Origin: Stichopus chloronotus | Taxonomy: Eukaryota; Echinodermata; Holothuroidea; Aspidochirotida; Stichopodidae | Assembly: GCA_021234535.1 (NCBI GenBank) | Contig: CM037840.1 | Span: 13,719,415-13,783,414, forward strand | Reading direction: 5' to 3' | Length of the DNA stretch: 64,000 nucleotides | Shown: piece by piece, positions 24,201-36,300 of the stretch | Layout: the number at the start of each line of letters is the position of its first letter | Numbering within the stretch: position 1 is the stretch's first letter | Made by a program: the position numbers and the translations under genes | The notes under the pieces: generated by a model | Databases searched by the model: none | Seen by the model: only the letters and a program-made list of their open reading frames with translations | What the model was told of the DNA's origin: nothing

Positions 24201-27200
24201 AAACCTTGTTTATGTGTTTCAAGGTACAGTAACTATTTGTACCATTTCATGTAAACCTTCACACAAGGAGGTGCAGAGTTATGTGCTTAGGTACTGGCAA
24301 AGGCTCTGTTTTGTTTGCTCTGTTTCTGTGGGTGAAATCTCTGGCCCAAACTTCAGAGCACACTTGAATTATCGAGCATCGAAATATATCGACTTATATC
24401 TCAGATTTGAAATTGCTGTCTTTGACGTGGAAGTAATGTTTGTATCCCGCTTTGGTCCTCTCAGGTCAAAACATCCGAAAGCTCATCAAGGATGGACTGA
24501 TCATTAAGAAACCGGTGGCAGTGCACTCCAGAGCCAGGGTTCGCAAGAACACCATCGCAAGGAGGAAAGGCCGACACAGCGGCTACGGTAAGCAGTCACA
24601 AGCGTGTCGGACTTTGCTCATTATGTGCCTCTTTTAAGTCCATACAGTAGCAACTGTTAGTGCTTATTTCTAAAGTGTTCCAGCAGAATACCTATGTAGT
24701 CACATAACAACATTCAACATCGCATTGTAAAATTCACGAGATACAATGGAAGTTACTGTGAACCCTCTGCTGTAAGAACTACTATTTGCGTCAGGCCCCA
24801 AAATCGGACCTGGGAAACCACATTCCACAGTCCGTCTGGTACCTGGGCACCCGCAAATATAACTTTGTTAGGTTACGAATTCACCGTGAAGTTATAATGC
24901 AACTTCTTGCTTGCATGTTAATATAGTACCATGCATCTTGGACCCAGGCATGACAATGAAGTGGCAGTTAGGCATATTTGCTGAATTTTGTCAAAAGGAA
25001 ATTGTACGTCAGTGACACTTTGAATCTGGGCAGCGATTCCAGAACAGGGTCCTGATATTGTCGGTCAGGTGTCCGTTGCAAACACTTCTTCCTGCTGAGT
25101 CATATATGACTGCCAAACAGATTACAGTTGTACAAAATAATGTGGCTACCAAAGTCCACACCAGTACAGTGACAGTCATGCACTAAATTCTTGACTTCCA
25201 TGAATTTGGATGATTCATCTTGTGCGAAGTTTACTTGATGTTTAATCGTATCTGTCACAACAAAGAAGTGGCAGGAGTTAAGTTTCACAAACTTACAAAG
25301 GGGGTAGTTCAAGGGCCTTAAAAACTATGATGACCATTAATAAAGGAGGAAAAGTTGGCATCAGGATGGCTTGATATACTTAAACATGCCAAGCATCTCC
25401 CAAATGATCCAGTAACCAGCAACATGCAAAGGTAAACAGGTAGTAGCTAACTCAGAAACTGAAATTTAACAAAAATTGTCTCATGTGAGAGAAGAGATCC
25501 TTCAAATCTAAAACTGTATTCTGCTGATAACAGTGTCATTTCATTGAAAGTGCCTTCACACGTATTTGCAGGATGTATGCTTACGTGATTAAATGTTGGT
25601 AAAGGTTTCACTGGAAAAGTCCCTTTGACAGCTACAAGTCCTCATTAAACATTGAGAATGAGTTCACACAATAGTCCTCATGGTCAGTATGATGATGTTT
25701 GAGGTAGACATATATATCTACAATGTTAGTGACATTCAGGACTCCTCCAGTTTTCCAGAGTCAGCTCTACTTGTCTCCTGTAGGGAGCCATTTCAATATC
25801 GTGTTAAGGAGGTTAAATGCCCCGTTTTTGCAGTTTTAATGTGCCATCTTTGCAAACACTGAACCAACCTGTTTATTATTATTACTCTCTCATTTTGAAC
25901 CAAAATTCAGAACCTTTATAAATTTCCTGCAATGTAATTACTCAAAATGTTTTGATCATCAAAGTTGTTCGACTCTCCTTGTCTATCATGAGAATTCTGA
26001 AGGTGATTGAAAGTTTGATAGGGTGTGGCAACCCTTCTGTCAAGACAGAATTTGTATATTTTTATATTTCTTTTCCTCATTTATCTTTGCGGAGTCTCTT
26101 CAGCAGTCTTGCGTAGTTCTTTGTGCTCATCTCCTTGAAACCCATCAGCCCCATCCTTCACTGCATTTTGTGGTCATTTATGCTCATCATCTTCCAACTC
26201 CCTGCCCCCCCCCCCAAATCAATAGATGTTTTCATTTGGAATCAAATGTTATCAGTTTGAAAGTCATCTTCATTTTGTGTTGCTCTCAGGTAAGAGGAAG
26301 GGTACTGCCAACGCCCGTATGCCACAGAAGATCATCTGGATCAGACGCATGAGGGTCTTGCGACGTCTTCTCAAGAAGTACAGGGAGGCCAAGAAGATCG
26401 ACCGTCATTTGTAAGTCTCCTCTTGTTGGCGTGTCTGGTCTGTAACATTACTCACTGAAGCATCAATGTATGTATGCTATCCTCTGTGAGGATGAAGTTT
26501 AATAGTATGCCCATCCCAGATGTTGTATACCAGGAATGGGCAAACTTAGATGTGGCGACAGTTTTTTAGAGTCCCAAAAATACTTCTGATGGTTGCGAAT
26601 TATACTCATAACAAACTTTCAAGGAGAACTTTACGTCCCGGCAAGTGTGCATTGAAAATGAAAAGGAGAAATCTCAGTGAAAACAGTATTTACAAATATT
26701 TGGTATAAAACGTTTCTCTTACAATAAACTTACTTTCACCATGTTTCTCTTAATTCCCAGATACCACGAGCTTTACAAGAAGTCGAAGGGTAACGTGTTC
26801 AAGAACAAGCGTGTCCTGATGGAGTACATTCACAAGAAGAAGGCCGAGAAGTCCCGTAGCAAGATGTTTGCGTAAGTCTCTTCTCTGCCCCTGTTGATCA
26901 TTGTGGTTGAAAAGCCTATGGCATTTCACTTTGAAACATTCTGTAGAAATAGTACCAAAGATCCAAGCACAGCAATAATTAATAAGATCACCCTTTACCC
27001 CACTCACATCCCCTTCTAGCCCCCTGCTCCCCACATTTCCCACGTTAGCTATGATAGCAAATATTTAAGACATCGCTGTGAAACCCTGAATACTATTCTG
27101 TGATGCATCTGCCTTCTTTCCGTCGGATTACGACTATTTTCAAGATACTTTAGTTTGTGTTAGGCTGTATGAACACTGCTAGGGGAAATGCCCTATTTTC

Positions 27201-28116
27201 TTTTTTTGTGCTAAAATGGATTGCCCCAGTGAACATAGCTTACCAACATGCCATTTAACAAGTGTGTAGCTTTATGTAGGCCAACCAAAATGATTTTATC
27301 TCCTCAGGTCAGTCACACTTGATGTTCTTCTCAGGTTTTGTTCAAACCGTTGTAGAACCCAATCGATCATCACAAAGCCTGATTTCTAATTGGCATCGGC
27401 AAAAATGACGTGCAATATCATTCCTAAGGTGTGATGATATGAGAAGGATTTATAAGGCTTGAAACATCTTCCACTTTGTGATGGCAAGAGTATTTGATTC
27501 TTGGGTATAAGTTTCTTGATTAGGTTTAAATTCTTGGGTATAAGTTGATGAGATAAAAAATTGCATAAAACACAAATGTTATACCAGCATGGCTACTTTT
27601 CATGGCTGTTCATCGTGATGTACCTTACAATATAGCATAACGTGGCACTAACTTTATTAGAGAATGCACAAAAGATGATCGCATCATGCAACTCGCATTA
27701 AACATTTTACTCGCAAAAAGTGCAATAAATGTGCAATCTGTACGTCTCTCTCAAGGTAAATTCATAAAATTACGGTTAATAGAGTGAAACACATTGTCTG
27801 TATGACACGCGTGATTGTAAGTTGCTGGTTATTTGATAAGGAAGTTTTCTTTTTATCAAATAATCTAATGCAGTGCAGCTAAGTTATGAAAAGAAGATTT
27901 AAACCTGTATCGTTTTAACGCAATCATTTGTACGGTATTCAACCTACTGTAGTTTTACGCTCACAGGCTCTCTTGTCAATTTCTCTCCACAGGGAACAAG
28001 CGGAGGCCATGCGAAACAGGTCCAAGGAGGCACGTAGGAGGCGTGAGGAGCGTCAACTTCTCAAGAAGCAGGAACTGCTCAAGATTAAGGAAGATGAGGA
28101 CAATGCAGAGAAATAA
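21274..28116 (+). CDS. RPL19: 60S ribosomal protein L19 (eL19), complete gene
   Basis: Component of the large ribosomal subunit. Exons: 21274-21278, 23648-23754, 24465-24587, 26290-26410, 26761-26871 and 27993-28116. They sum to 591 nt, giving 196 residues, the same as the human protein. Exon 1 codes only ATG plus two bases (donor GTGTGT). The product starts [18 protein letters not shown] and keeps eL19 hallmarks such as [61 protein letters not shown] and GNVFKNKR. The C-terminal exon is a charged Lys/Arg/Glu helix ending with TAA at 28114-28116. All junctions have GT/AG sites and consistent phase. No frameshift or internal stop is present, so it looks functional. The TOP start indicates growth-dependent translation. 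Confidence 0.98.
21279..23647 (+). other. RPL19 intron 1
   Basis: 2.4 kb, donor GTGTGT and T-rich acceptor ending TTTGCAG. Nothing convincing inside. I looked for C/D-box snoRNA signatures, common in ribosomal protein introns, and found no C plus D box pair. Confidence 0.8.
24588..26289 (+). other. RPL19 intron 3
   Basis: 1.7 kb, donor GTAAGC, acceptor CTCTCAG. It contains a C11 run at 26205-26215. There is a lone ATGATGA near 25688 but no matching CTGA, so no snoRNA is called. Confidence 0.8.
26872..27992 (+). other. RPL19 intron 5
   Basis: 1.1 kb, donor GTAAGT, acceptor CTCCACAG. No gene or repeat recognised. Confidence 0.8.
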
Positions 28117-28126
28117 ATTTGATGTC

Positions 28127-28132
28127 AATAAA
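28127..28132 (+). promoter_or_regulatory. RPL19 polyadenylation signal AATAAA
   Basis: Canonical AATAAA 11 bases after the stop codon, giving the very short 3' UTR typical of ribosomal protein mRNAs. Confidence 0.85.
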
Positions 28133-30048
28133 ATTTCCTTCTAAAATCTGAAATTTTTTGCAGTGGGATTTTTTTTGTCTGTGTGTGGCGTTCTAGGTGG
28201 GATGAATTTATGTCATCCTGGGCTGTTGGGGGCCATTGCCAATTGAGAAAACTTATGGTGTGAATCGACGCAATGTTGTTATGCCAGACGTACACCTTTT
28301 CAAATTCCATTTCATCCATCCATCCATCCATCCATCCATCCATCCATGGGCAGAACGCCAGAAAAACGAAAGTTAAATGAGCTAGGGCCCATGAAAAAAG
28401 AATACACATTATCTGTAATACTATGCAGCCTACTTGAGGCAAATGTGGCATTTGTCTGACATGGTAATTATTGTCCCTCTACCCCTTCCCATTAAATGAT
28501 TAATGCCAGTTCAATCACCAAAAAAAGATTAGTGAATAGTTGGTCAGGCATTCTTGAATAGGGCTTAAGGAGGGGGGCAGTAGAAAGTTTTTGTCATTTG
28601 CACTTCACTGGTCCTGATTTGAGCTCCAGTATCACACAAAAAATAAGTAAGAGAAGGAAAGAAGTAACAGGGTTTGTGATCCAAATCATCCTTTTCATTC
28701 TAATTTCTATGCAACTTTGAAAACACCTATGTAGTTTACTTCCCCAAATACACCCCCAAACCTTGGCCAAATATAAATAACAATCTGAATCTTCCACACT
28801 GCTGAAAATATCTATCAAGTGCAGTCTTTAAAGCATTAGCACTCTTTGGCATCAGTCACCTCACCCCTTGCCATTCAATATATCCATAACTGTCTGTGAG
28901 TTGTACTTTCCAAGATTCAGCCTAGAGAGTGTGTCTAGACTGTATGTCTGTGTAGTGTACCTCTGCACAGGGTAATGTGGATGGGTCTTACAGATTCATA
29001 ATTGAAACTTAAGTTACTGATACTCTTCTAACAGGAAAAAAGTGAACTCTTCTGCATTTTATACGATTACTGACTAGATTATACCAGTTTAACAGAAAAA
29101 GCTTTGTGGCCGAAGTTAAGGCCATCATATTTGTGGTCTAACTTTTCTTAATAGTGACCATTTGTGGTGCGAAATATGGCGAATTTAAGTATCTAGCGAG
29201 ACAAGTGGCAACGTGTAAGCATTTGTGAAACTTGATATCATTAGTCGCTCCCTACTAGAAGGGATGAATCAAACTGATCATATTCCATCCCGATTTTTGT
29301 GAGCAGAGACTGCATGCTTTTAATACTTTTCTCAACATTTATGGATGTATATAAGCACTACATAATCCGAATATAAATTCTGACCATTGGAATTAAAACA
29401 CTGTTGTGCCAACTCTCAAGTTAGTAGCTCTCATCTATGCCCATCAGATAAAGAATTGGCACATACCATTCTTCTTGGAGCATAACATTTGCAAAGGTAA
29501 GCATGCGGTAGAGGATGAATTTTCAGTTCGCCCGAGGTGGTTATAAACATTCTGTGATAAATCATGGTCAATTGTTAATAGATTCTTTTTAAACAGCACT
29601 CTTAGGTCCTACAAGTTTTTCAGCAGCTCTGATGGAATTTCACCCTCGGAAGTATTATAGCAGCGTAAAGAATCACAATCTGGTCAGAAAAGTTGAAGCT
29701 GCTAATTTACTCCATGATAAACCTGCTATGGACTTGACAGAAAGAAATGTGTGATTGTACAGTAATGTATTCAAATTCGGAACAAAACACTGCAAGGTGG
29801 TTGACCACAGAATCCAAGTGACTTGCAAATGTCGCAATATAGAACTAGTCATAGCGAATCACTGTTGTGCGATACACTTCAAATTAACCGGCAATCCAAC
29901 CAAAATCTTTCCTTTTTGTATGCGTGCACGTCTCAATCATTTAAAATTGGAAAACTTTCAGTATCACTGATCTGTCTCCGTGTTTCAATGAGGTTGTAGG
30001 TCATTGTCCGTAACAACTACTGCATGAGTGCCTGAGAAGAGGATTGAC
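28133..30048. other. intergenic region RPL19 to RFC1
   Basis: About 1.9 kb between the RPL19 poly(A) signal and the RFC1 promoter sites. No exon is recognised. It contains a (CATC)n microsatellite near its start. Confidence 0.65.
28313..28347. repeat. (CATC)n microsatellite
   Basis: About 8.5 perfect CATC units just downstream of the RPL19 poly(A) signal. Confidence 0.95.
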
Positions 30049-30056
30049 CCGGAAGT
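30049..30056 (+). promoter_or_regulatory. ETS-type site CCGGAAGT upstream of RFC1
   Basis: A full CCGGAAGT core, the GABP/ETS consensus common in TATA-less housekeeping promoters, about 280 bases before the RFC1 start codon and 35 bases before an E2F-like palindrome. Confidence 0.55.
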
Positions 30057-30090
30057 GGTACTGGACGCCATGTCACACATGTTGATTTTC

Positions 30091-30100
30091 TTCGCGCGAA
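30091..30100. promoter_or_regulatory. E2F-like palindrome TTCGCGCGAA upstream of RFC1
   Basis: A perfect 10-bp palindrome matching the central ten positions of the symmetric E2F/DP site TTTCGCGCGAAA, 235 bases before the RFC1 ATG. Replication genes including clamp-loader subunits are classic E2F targets, so S-phase induction is likely. The activity itself is inferred. Confidence 0.6.
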
Positions 30101-30334
30101 TGATCTGTACAGTGTTGTACGTGCACAGTGTAGTAGTATACTATGCAGTATGCAGTTAGGTTATGATGGTGCGAATTGTCGACGAATTAAGGGGCGAAGT
30201 GTAACAGTCACGGCAAGTGTAATTTGTAACGTGAGATTTGTGAGAGCTGTAAATTCAAGAAGTGGACTTGAGCGGTAGTATGAGCTTTTCCCTAGTGAGC
30301 CTTTTCAGGTCCATGTGACGAATTCGGAGCCAGA

Positions 30335-33300
30335 ATGGTAAGTTTGGGAGGATGGGATATGCCTGTGGAGGCTGTCGTTAATACTAACTTATTATACTAA
30401 GTTGAGAATGAGACTTTCAGTGTTACTAGAATACTACTTAAGAGTTAGAGTAAGACTTCATTATAAATACAGCCTGGCCTAGAGCTAAATAAGCCACCGA
30501 TTTGAGTTAGGCCTAAGATGTATCAAGCTGACCTGTTCAGTATACTCCTAACGGTATCAGCTATCGTGAACATATCTCACTCTTATCAATATCATCTTGT
30601 CTTAGTCTTAGCCTAAGTTCTAACTGCCTAGGCCTAAGCCAGTACTATAGACTAGTATAGTCTACAGTAAACGTCATGGTGGGCCTTTGCACATTTTTCT
30701 GTGTTCTTGACTTTGCAGAACTTTGGCGTGCCCCATCTGAGCCTATTTTTAGCTCAGATGTATACAAACACGTAGTTCCAAGTTCCGAGAGGCTAGATGC
30801 GGGTCCACCTCTGACCTGTCTGTGGGTGGACCGCCGGCCGGGGGGGGGGTGGGGTGTAAGGGTAGTTTTCGAAAAGTTTTGAATTAGACGTAATTTGGTG
30901 GTACTTTTCCAGCAAATCAGTCAACACAATTTCTTTGGATAGCAGCCAAAAATATCCGTACAGAAACGAACTCGCAAAAGTTAAACTTCTCCAACTGATA
31001 ATTATCATCGGTTATTATAATTCTTAATTTCTGGTGTGGTACATGCAGTTAGTCAGAGGCTGGTCAGTATTTTTGCAAGCGTTTGATGGTACCCAGAGAC
31101 CGATGGTCTGACCATGTCACGTCGCACATCAACAGTAACACTGAAATTGTACTGCGCACAGGGAGACTTCTACGTTAATAGGGCTAGGCCTAAGTTTTTT
31201 GACGTTTCAGGGTTAAAAATTCACGGCGTGATTATATCCAACTGCCCACGTTGGTGTTGAAATATTTCGTGGAAAAACTTAATACTTGTTCGACGATCGT
31301 ACCTGCTACGAAGGTAAGGGTGTTGCGACAACAAACGTAGCACTTGAAGGAAGCACTGTAGCGCGATCAGTGAATGTAGGCCTACTGTGAAATAGTTGAG
31401 TTTGTGTGTAGAGTTGAAAGTTTCCGGCAAGGTTACATTGCCTGATATTTGTGCGTGGCTCTCTCAAGACTGGGAAGATTTGAAATGCTTTTTTTTCAGA
31501 GGACTGGGCGGGTCAGCAGGTTTGGGTGTTCAAATGCAGGTCAAACCTGTGAAATACGGGTCACTTGGGAGGTATGAAACTTGAATTCACATGTGCAGAC
31601 TACAGTAGGCTGTAGCTGAGACATACTGCACATCAAGCTTTTGAAGCTGCAATTCCATTCTGATTTCATCATTTTGTGCATACTGGAACTTGGAAAAATG
31701 ATATGACTTCTCTAGGCGTACAGTATGTTAATTATCATCCCAAGCAAAGTAGCATGGAAGCCCTGTTTGCGTGCAACGAAGTTAGAAAATATTTAGCAGT
31801 TCCTTAATTTCGAAGATAGGGTACAAACTTCAAAACCATGACCACAAGTTACATCAACAAGGGTAAGGCTAGTAATAGTCTCTGTGTCTGCTTTTTAATG
31901 CACTTAATAAAAGTCCTATCCCAAACCCACTACGCCACAAGAGGAAATTTGGCTGAAGGGTGTTCAAAGATATTTACACAGTACATCCCCAATCCCCTAG
32001 CCCTGTAATATATACATATATACGTATACCCTATACAGTATGTATGCTATTGCTGCACGTACAACCAGCCCTCATTCAAGCATATTCCGGTATATTGTGT
32101 ATGCATGTGGTCACAGATTCTAAATTCCAGCCAAAGATAGAATGCAATGGAAAAGCACATGCACGCTGATGCTTTTTGACAGCTTTTCACACCCTGCTAG
32201 AGTTAAAACTTTCGGTTGATCCTAAAACGTCTGAAGGGACGAGGAAGTTAAAGGCTGTATTGCATCACTCTAAGCTATATTTTTACCTCCCGGAAAGCAA
32301 AATTCTCAACTGGTTCTAAGTTACAGTTCTCTTAGATTGACAGCAAATTCGAAAGATGCAGAGCAGCTTGTATTACACAGTGTACAAAGGGATCCATTGT
32401 TTTGATTACACATGTGGAGGAATTTAAGACAGGCTGAGGGAGGGACTAGAGGTAGGTGGTTGGGAGAATGGGTGATGAGTTTTTGTCTTTAAGGTCTCAT
32501 GACTCTGCCAACAGTGCGTTCGTTCCCACATATGTTCGTGCATGTTAATGATTTGCAACCTTTTCATCAAGAAAAAAAAAAAAATACTGTACAAACTGAC
32601 CTCCGAAATGCATACATTAAGTACCATATGCTTGAACCTTTCTGCTACTGGCATTAGGCTGTGGACGGAAGGACATTTTATGAAAAATACAGCGATTACA
32701 TTCAGTAGGCTAGGCCTATTCTTTCGTGATTCCGAAACTCTCATATATTAAAAATAATTGTATTAAATCTTATAGTAACCACTGGAGAAGTCAGTTCCAC
32801 TGAATCTAGTGAACCTTCATTGAATGTTTTGGACTGAACCTAATCAAGAAGATACTTTCTTCCTAACTATGTAGGGCCTAATTGTACAAGGTAGTAGGAC
32901 AGTAGTTTGCAGCCGAAATGCTTATGTACTGTAACCTTTCTCATCCAATTACTGCAGCCACATGTGATTTGTCCAGGTTTGTAGCGATTACATCTACAGT
33001 AAATGTGATCGATTACAAGTACTTCAGATTTTATGATTATGATTACAATTACAGCTGAATTAAAAGTAATCCATGATTTGTCGATTACAATTACATTGCA
33101 ATGTAATCGTGATTCCAATCGTGATACCATTTTCTCTTTACCTTTTGGTATCTATCAATCTAACTCTATACTGATGAAATGATACAAAGAGAAGAAGACA
33201 TAACAGTAGAGAGTTTAACAGACAACTCTGAAGGTTATCTGTTGTTCTGACTTGTACACCTCTAGAATTTAGCACACATATTTTAAAGCAGTGTTCTTGG

Positions 33301-36300
33301 GGGGAGGGGGTGGGGAAGAGGGACAGTGTACTTTAGGGCAGGGGCAATTAGAGGCAGCCTGTCAACTAAGTTAAAGTTCTCTCGTGAAGTAGCGAATACC
33401 CCCCTAAAAGTACTGTGCTGGTAACAAACACCTGACTACTGTAGGATGAAAAGAAGTTAACAATAGGCTGCTACCATTTTTAAGAGCAAATAATTTTCTC
33501 CAAGTGGCACCAGTTTGCATCACAATGATCAAAACCACCTGGCAGTGAGGTTGAACATCTCCCCGGCGATCGTTTAGCGATCACTCATGTGCTCCTTGTA
33601 TGTCTCTTTCCCTCTCCTTAAAACTCTGCTGGAGAACACTTAAGATGTGTAATATTACAAACAAAGTACTGATAGCACACACATACTACACAAATTCTGC
33701 AAACTACTAGGATTCTTATCCCTGGGCTTATTCTCCTCCAAGTTTTTGTCAGTGAAGCTATCAAGCTTATTTTAATTTATAATTTAATTTTGTTGCATTT
33801 GATCAGGTTGCTATTGTTTTATTTACTGTGTGTGTTTAATATAAATTTGTCAAGTCAGTTGCATAACAAGAATGCCTTCAAGTTGAGGGTTGCTGAGGGA
33901 ACATAATGGGCAAGTAAGAAAAGCATTCCTGATTGTACCAGTTAAGAGAACCACTTGTGCCAAAGTGGATATCATAGACTCCCATGTATTTCTCACTCAG
34001 GCTGTAGTGTAGGATCAACTAAACTACTGTATAGTATCCCCAGAAAAAGTAATAAGCACTAAAAAAAATGCTTAAGAACTTTTGGTTCTTTGTTTAATTC
34101 AATGTAATCATAATTAAACTATGGTTACAATTACTTTGCCAATGTAATTGATTTATATTACTGTACTTTCCAATTATTCGATTACAATTACTGTTAATAA
34201 CATAAATGTAATTGATTGTAACAGATTATGATTACTGATTAAAATTACCCCAGGCCTGGGTACGTCACCATATCAAAATTTAAAGTTGAAGTCTCAACCA
34301 CGGTATAGTACTTTTCGCAATATGTTATGCAAATATGTGAGTACAGTACACTAAAATGGAGCCGGTGTAATGATACAGTATGGTCACGACAGCATCAGTT
34401 CTTTGAAGTCAAGAGTGACCTACTGGACCTGCAATAATTGATGCAAGATAAGCTGGTCATGATCACCAATCAGCGATTACCCCAAAATGATTCTCCCATA
34501 CCGCTATGTTGTGAAAGCTTTAGTCACCATGCTTTATACTGTAGCAGACTGTGATGCAGCCCGACTGAAAATGTACCAGACTTGTAAAAAGTTTGGTACG
34601 TTTTCAGGTCGGAGTACCAAACGATAATTCTCTGATTGATTAGCTAAACGAATAAAAAAGCTCTCTAATGCAGTCAACCTTGTAATGTATGGGGAAGCTT
34701 GTTCACTCTACGCTGTGCACCCTTAAATATACATAGCCAGTATGGTTGATGTGTTGCTCATGTGCACCCTTTGTTCTCTTGAGTCTTGATAAGTAATAAA
34801 CAGAAAGCAAGTCACTATGGTAATTCCCCATTTTAGTCGGCTTCACCGAGTTAAGGATATAATAAACCTACTTTGCATGTTGTTTTTAGTCATATGTTTA
34901 ACGATGTCTCCGGACAGTGAGAATCTCTGTGTGTGCCTTTTGAACAAAACAGCAGGATATCCGGAGCTTCTTCACCCAGAAAAACAAAAGCAACGTCAAG
35001 AGGAAGAGAACGGAAGAGGAAGACGACGATGACTTCCAAGCCACCAAGAGAAAACCCACAAAGAAGAAATCGAAGAAAGGAGGTGTCATCTTCGATTCAG
35101 GTGCAGTACTGTGTGACATCTGCATGGTGTGGGTCCGAGATTGTGCGTCAAAGTATTGATTTCTGTCGAAAGAAATTTCCCTCTTCTTCCGGAGTACGTT
35201 TGTTACCACAAAAGTTCAGTTTTGTTTTGGAATTATAATGTGGACCTTGTATTCAAAGCAGTATTAACTCATCTTAAGTTCATAAGCATGGAGGACACTG
35301 ATTAGTGTGTTATGTACCTGGTTTTGTAGGGCAAATAGAACAGATTGGCAGGTAGAACATTATACTGTACATGTAACGGGGAAAACAGTTTGTGATAGTT
35401 TCACGGTCACAAAATGGAATTTCAGTAATTATCTGCAAAGGAAAAGACAAGTTTTCATCAGATCTAGCTCTTTTAACTTTTGAACATTATCTTACAATAC
35501 TGTATGTCTAGACTCAGTGGAGTGAATTAGTTGTTTTGTAGAACAGAAATGACGATAACATTTCCAAAAAAAAAAAGAAAGCTTAGACTTTGTAAAATGT
35601 GTCAAATTGATGAATAAATTATGATAGAATTGAACCATTTTACTGGATGGGATGCTTTTTGAAAGGATCACTGTGTCAATTTTAGACCTCAGTGTGAGGT
35701 GAAAGCGAGATGGAGATGGAGAAGGAAAACTCAATCTTTTTCTCCGTTAAATCTCATCAATACGTACAGATTAACAGAAGTGTAAATGTACAGTGATTGT
35801 TTAGCCTTTGATACGGTCACCACATACAGCAAGTGCCCTTCCACACCTGGCGTGAGTTTGAAGAAACTTAAAACGTAGAAAATTCATGTTCGACTTTGTC
35901 GTCATTTGTTTGAGTGGACCCAAATAAGTAATTAGGGAAAGCTACCGAGGTTCAGACTGCTAATCCCATCCAAAGTCGATCTTTGGTATTTTAGCAGAAG
36001 TAACGACCAAATGTGTGGAAATCCAAAGTGGTGCAAAACTTTTTCAGTCTGAAAACAAACCTTTGCTCGAACAGGCCAGTCAAAATGTGCACTAGGGCCT
36101 ATATTCACCACACAAGAGCTGATAGTGGTAAATACTGTACATGACAGCATGTGTTGTATGTACAATACATTGTGTGCTATTGTACCTACACATAGTATAT
36201 CATCGAGTAGTGCTGTGACATTTCTGTACACTGAATGAAACTAGGCAGTTGCAAGGTTACAGCTTTACATAAGTTCATTTCTTCGACTATGAAAGTAAAA

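Noticed and set aside
24172..24507. 111-codon open frame overlapping RPL19 exon 3
   Set aside because: It runs through intron sequence and reads exon 3 in the wrong frame.
21279..27992. snoRNA genes in RPL19 introns
   Set aside because: ATGATGA-like C boxes near 25688 and 27430 lack a paired CTGA D box and terminal stem.
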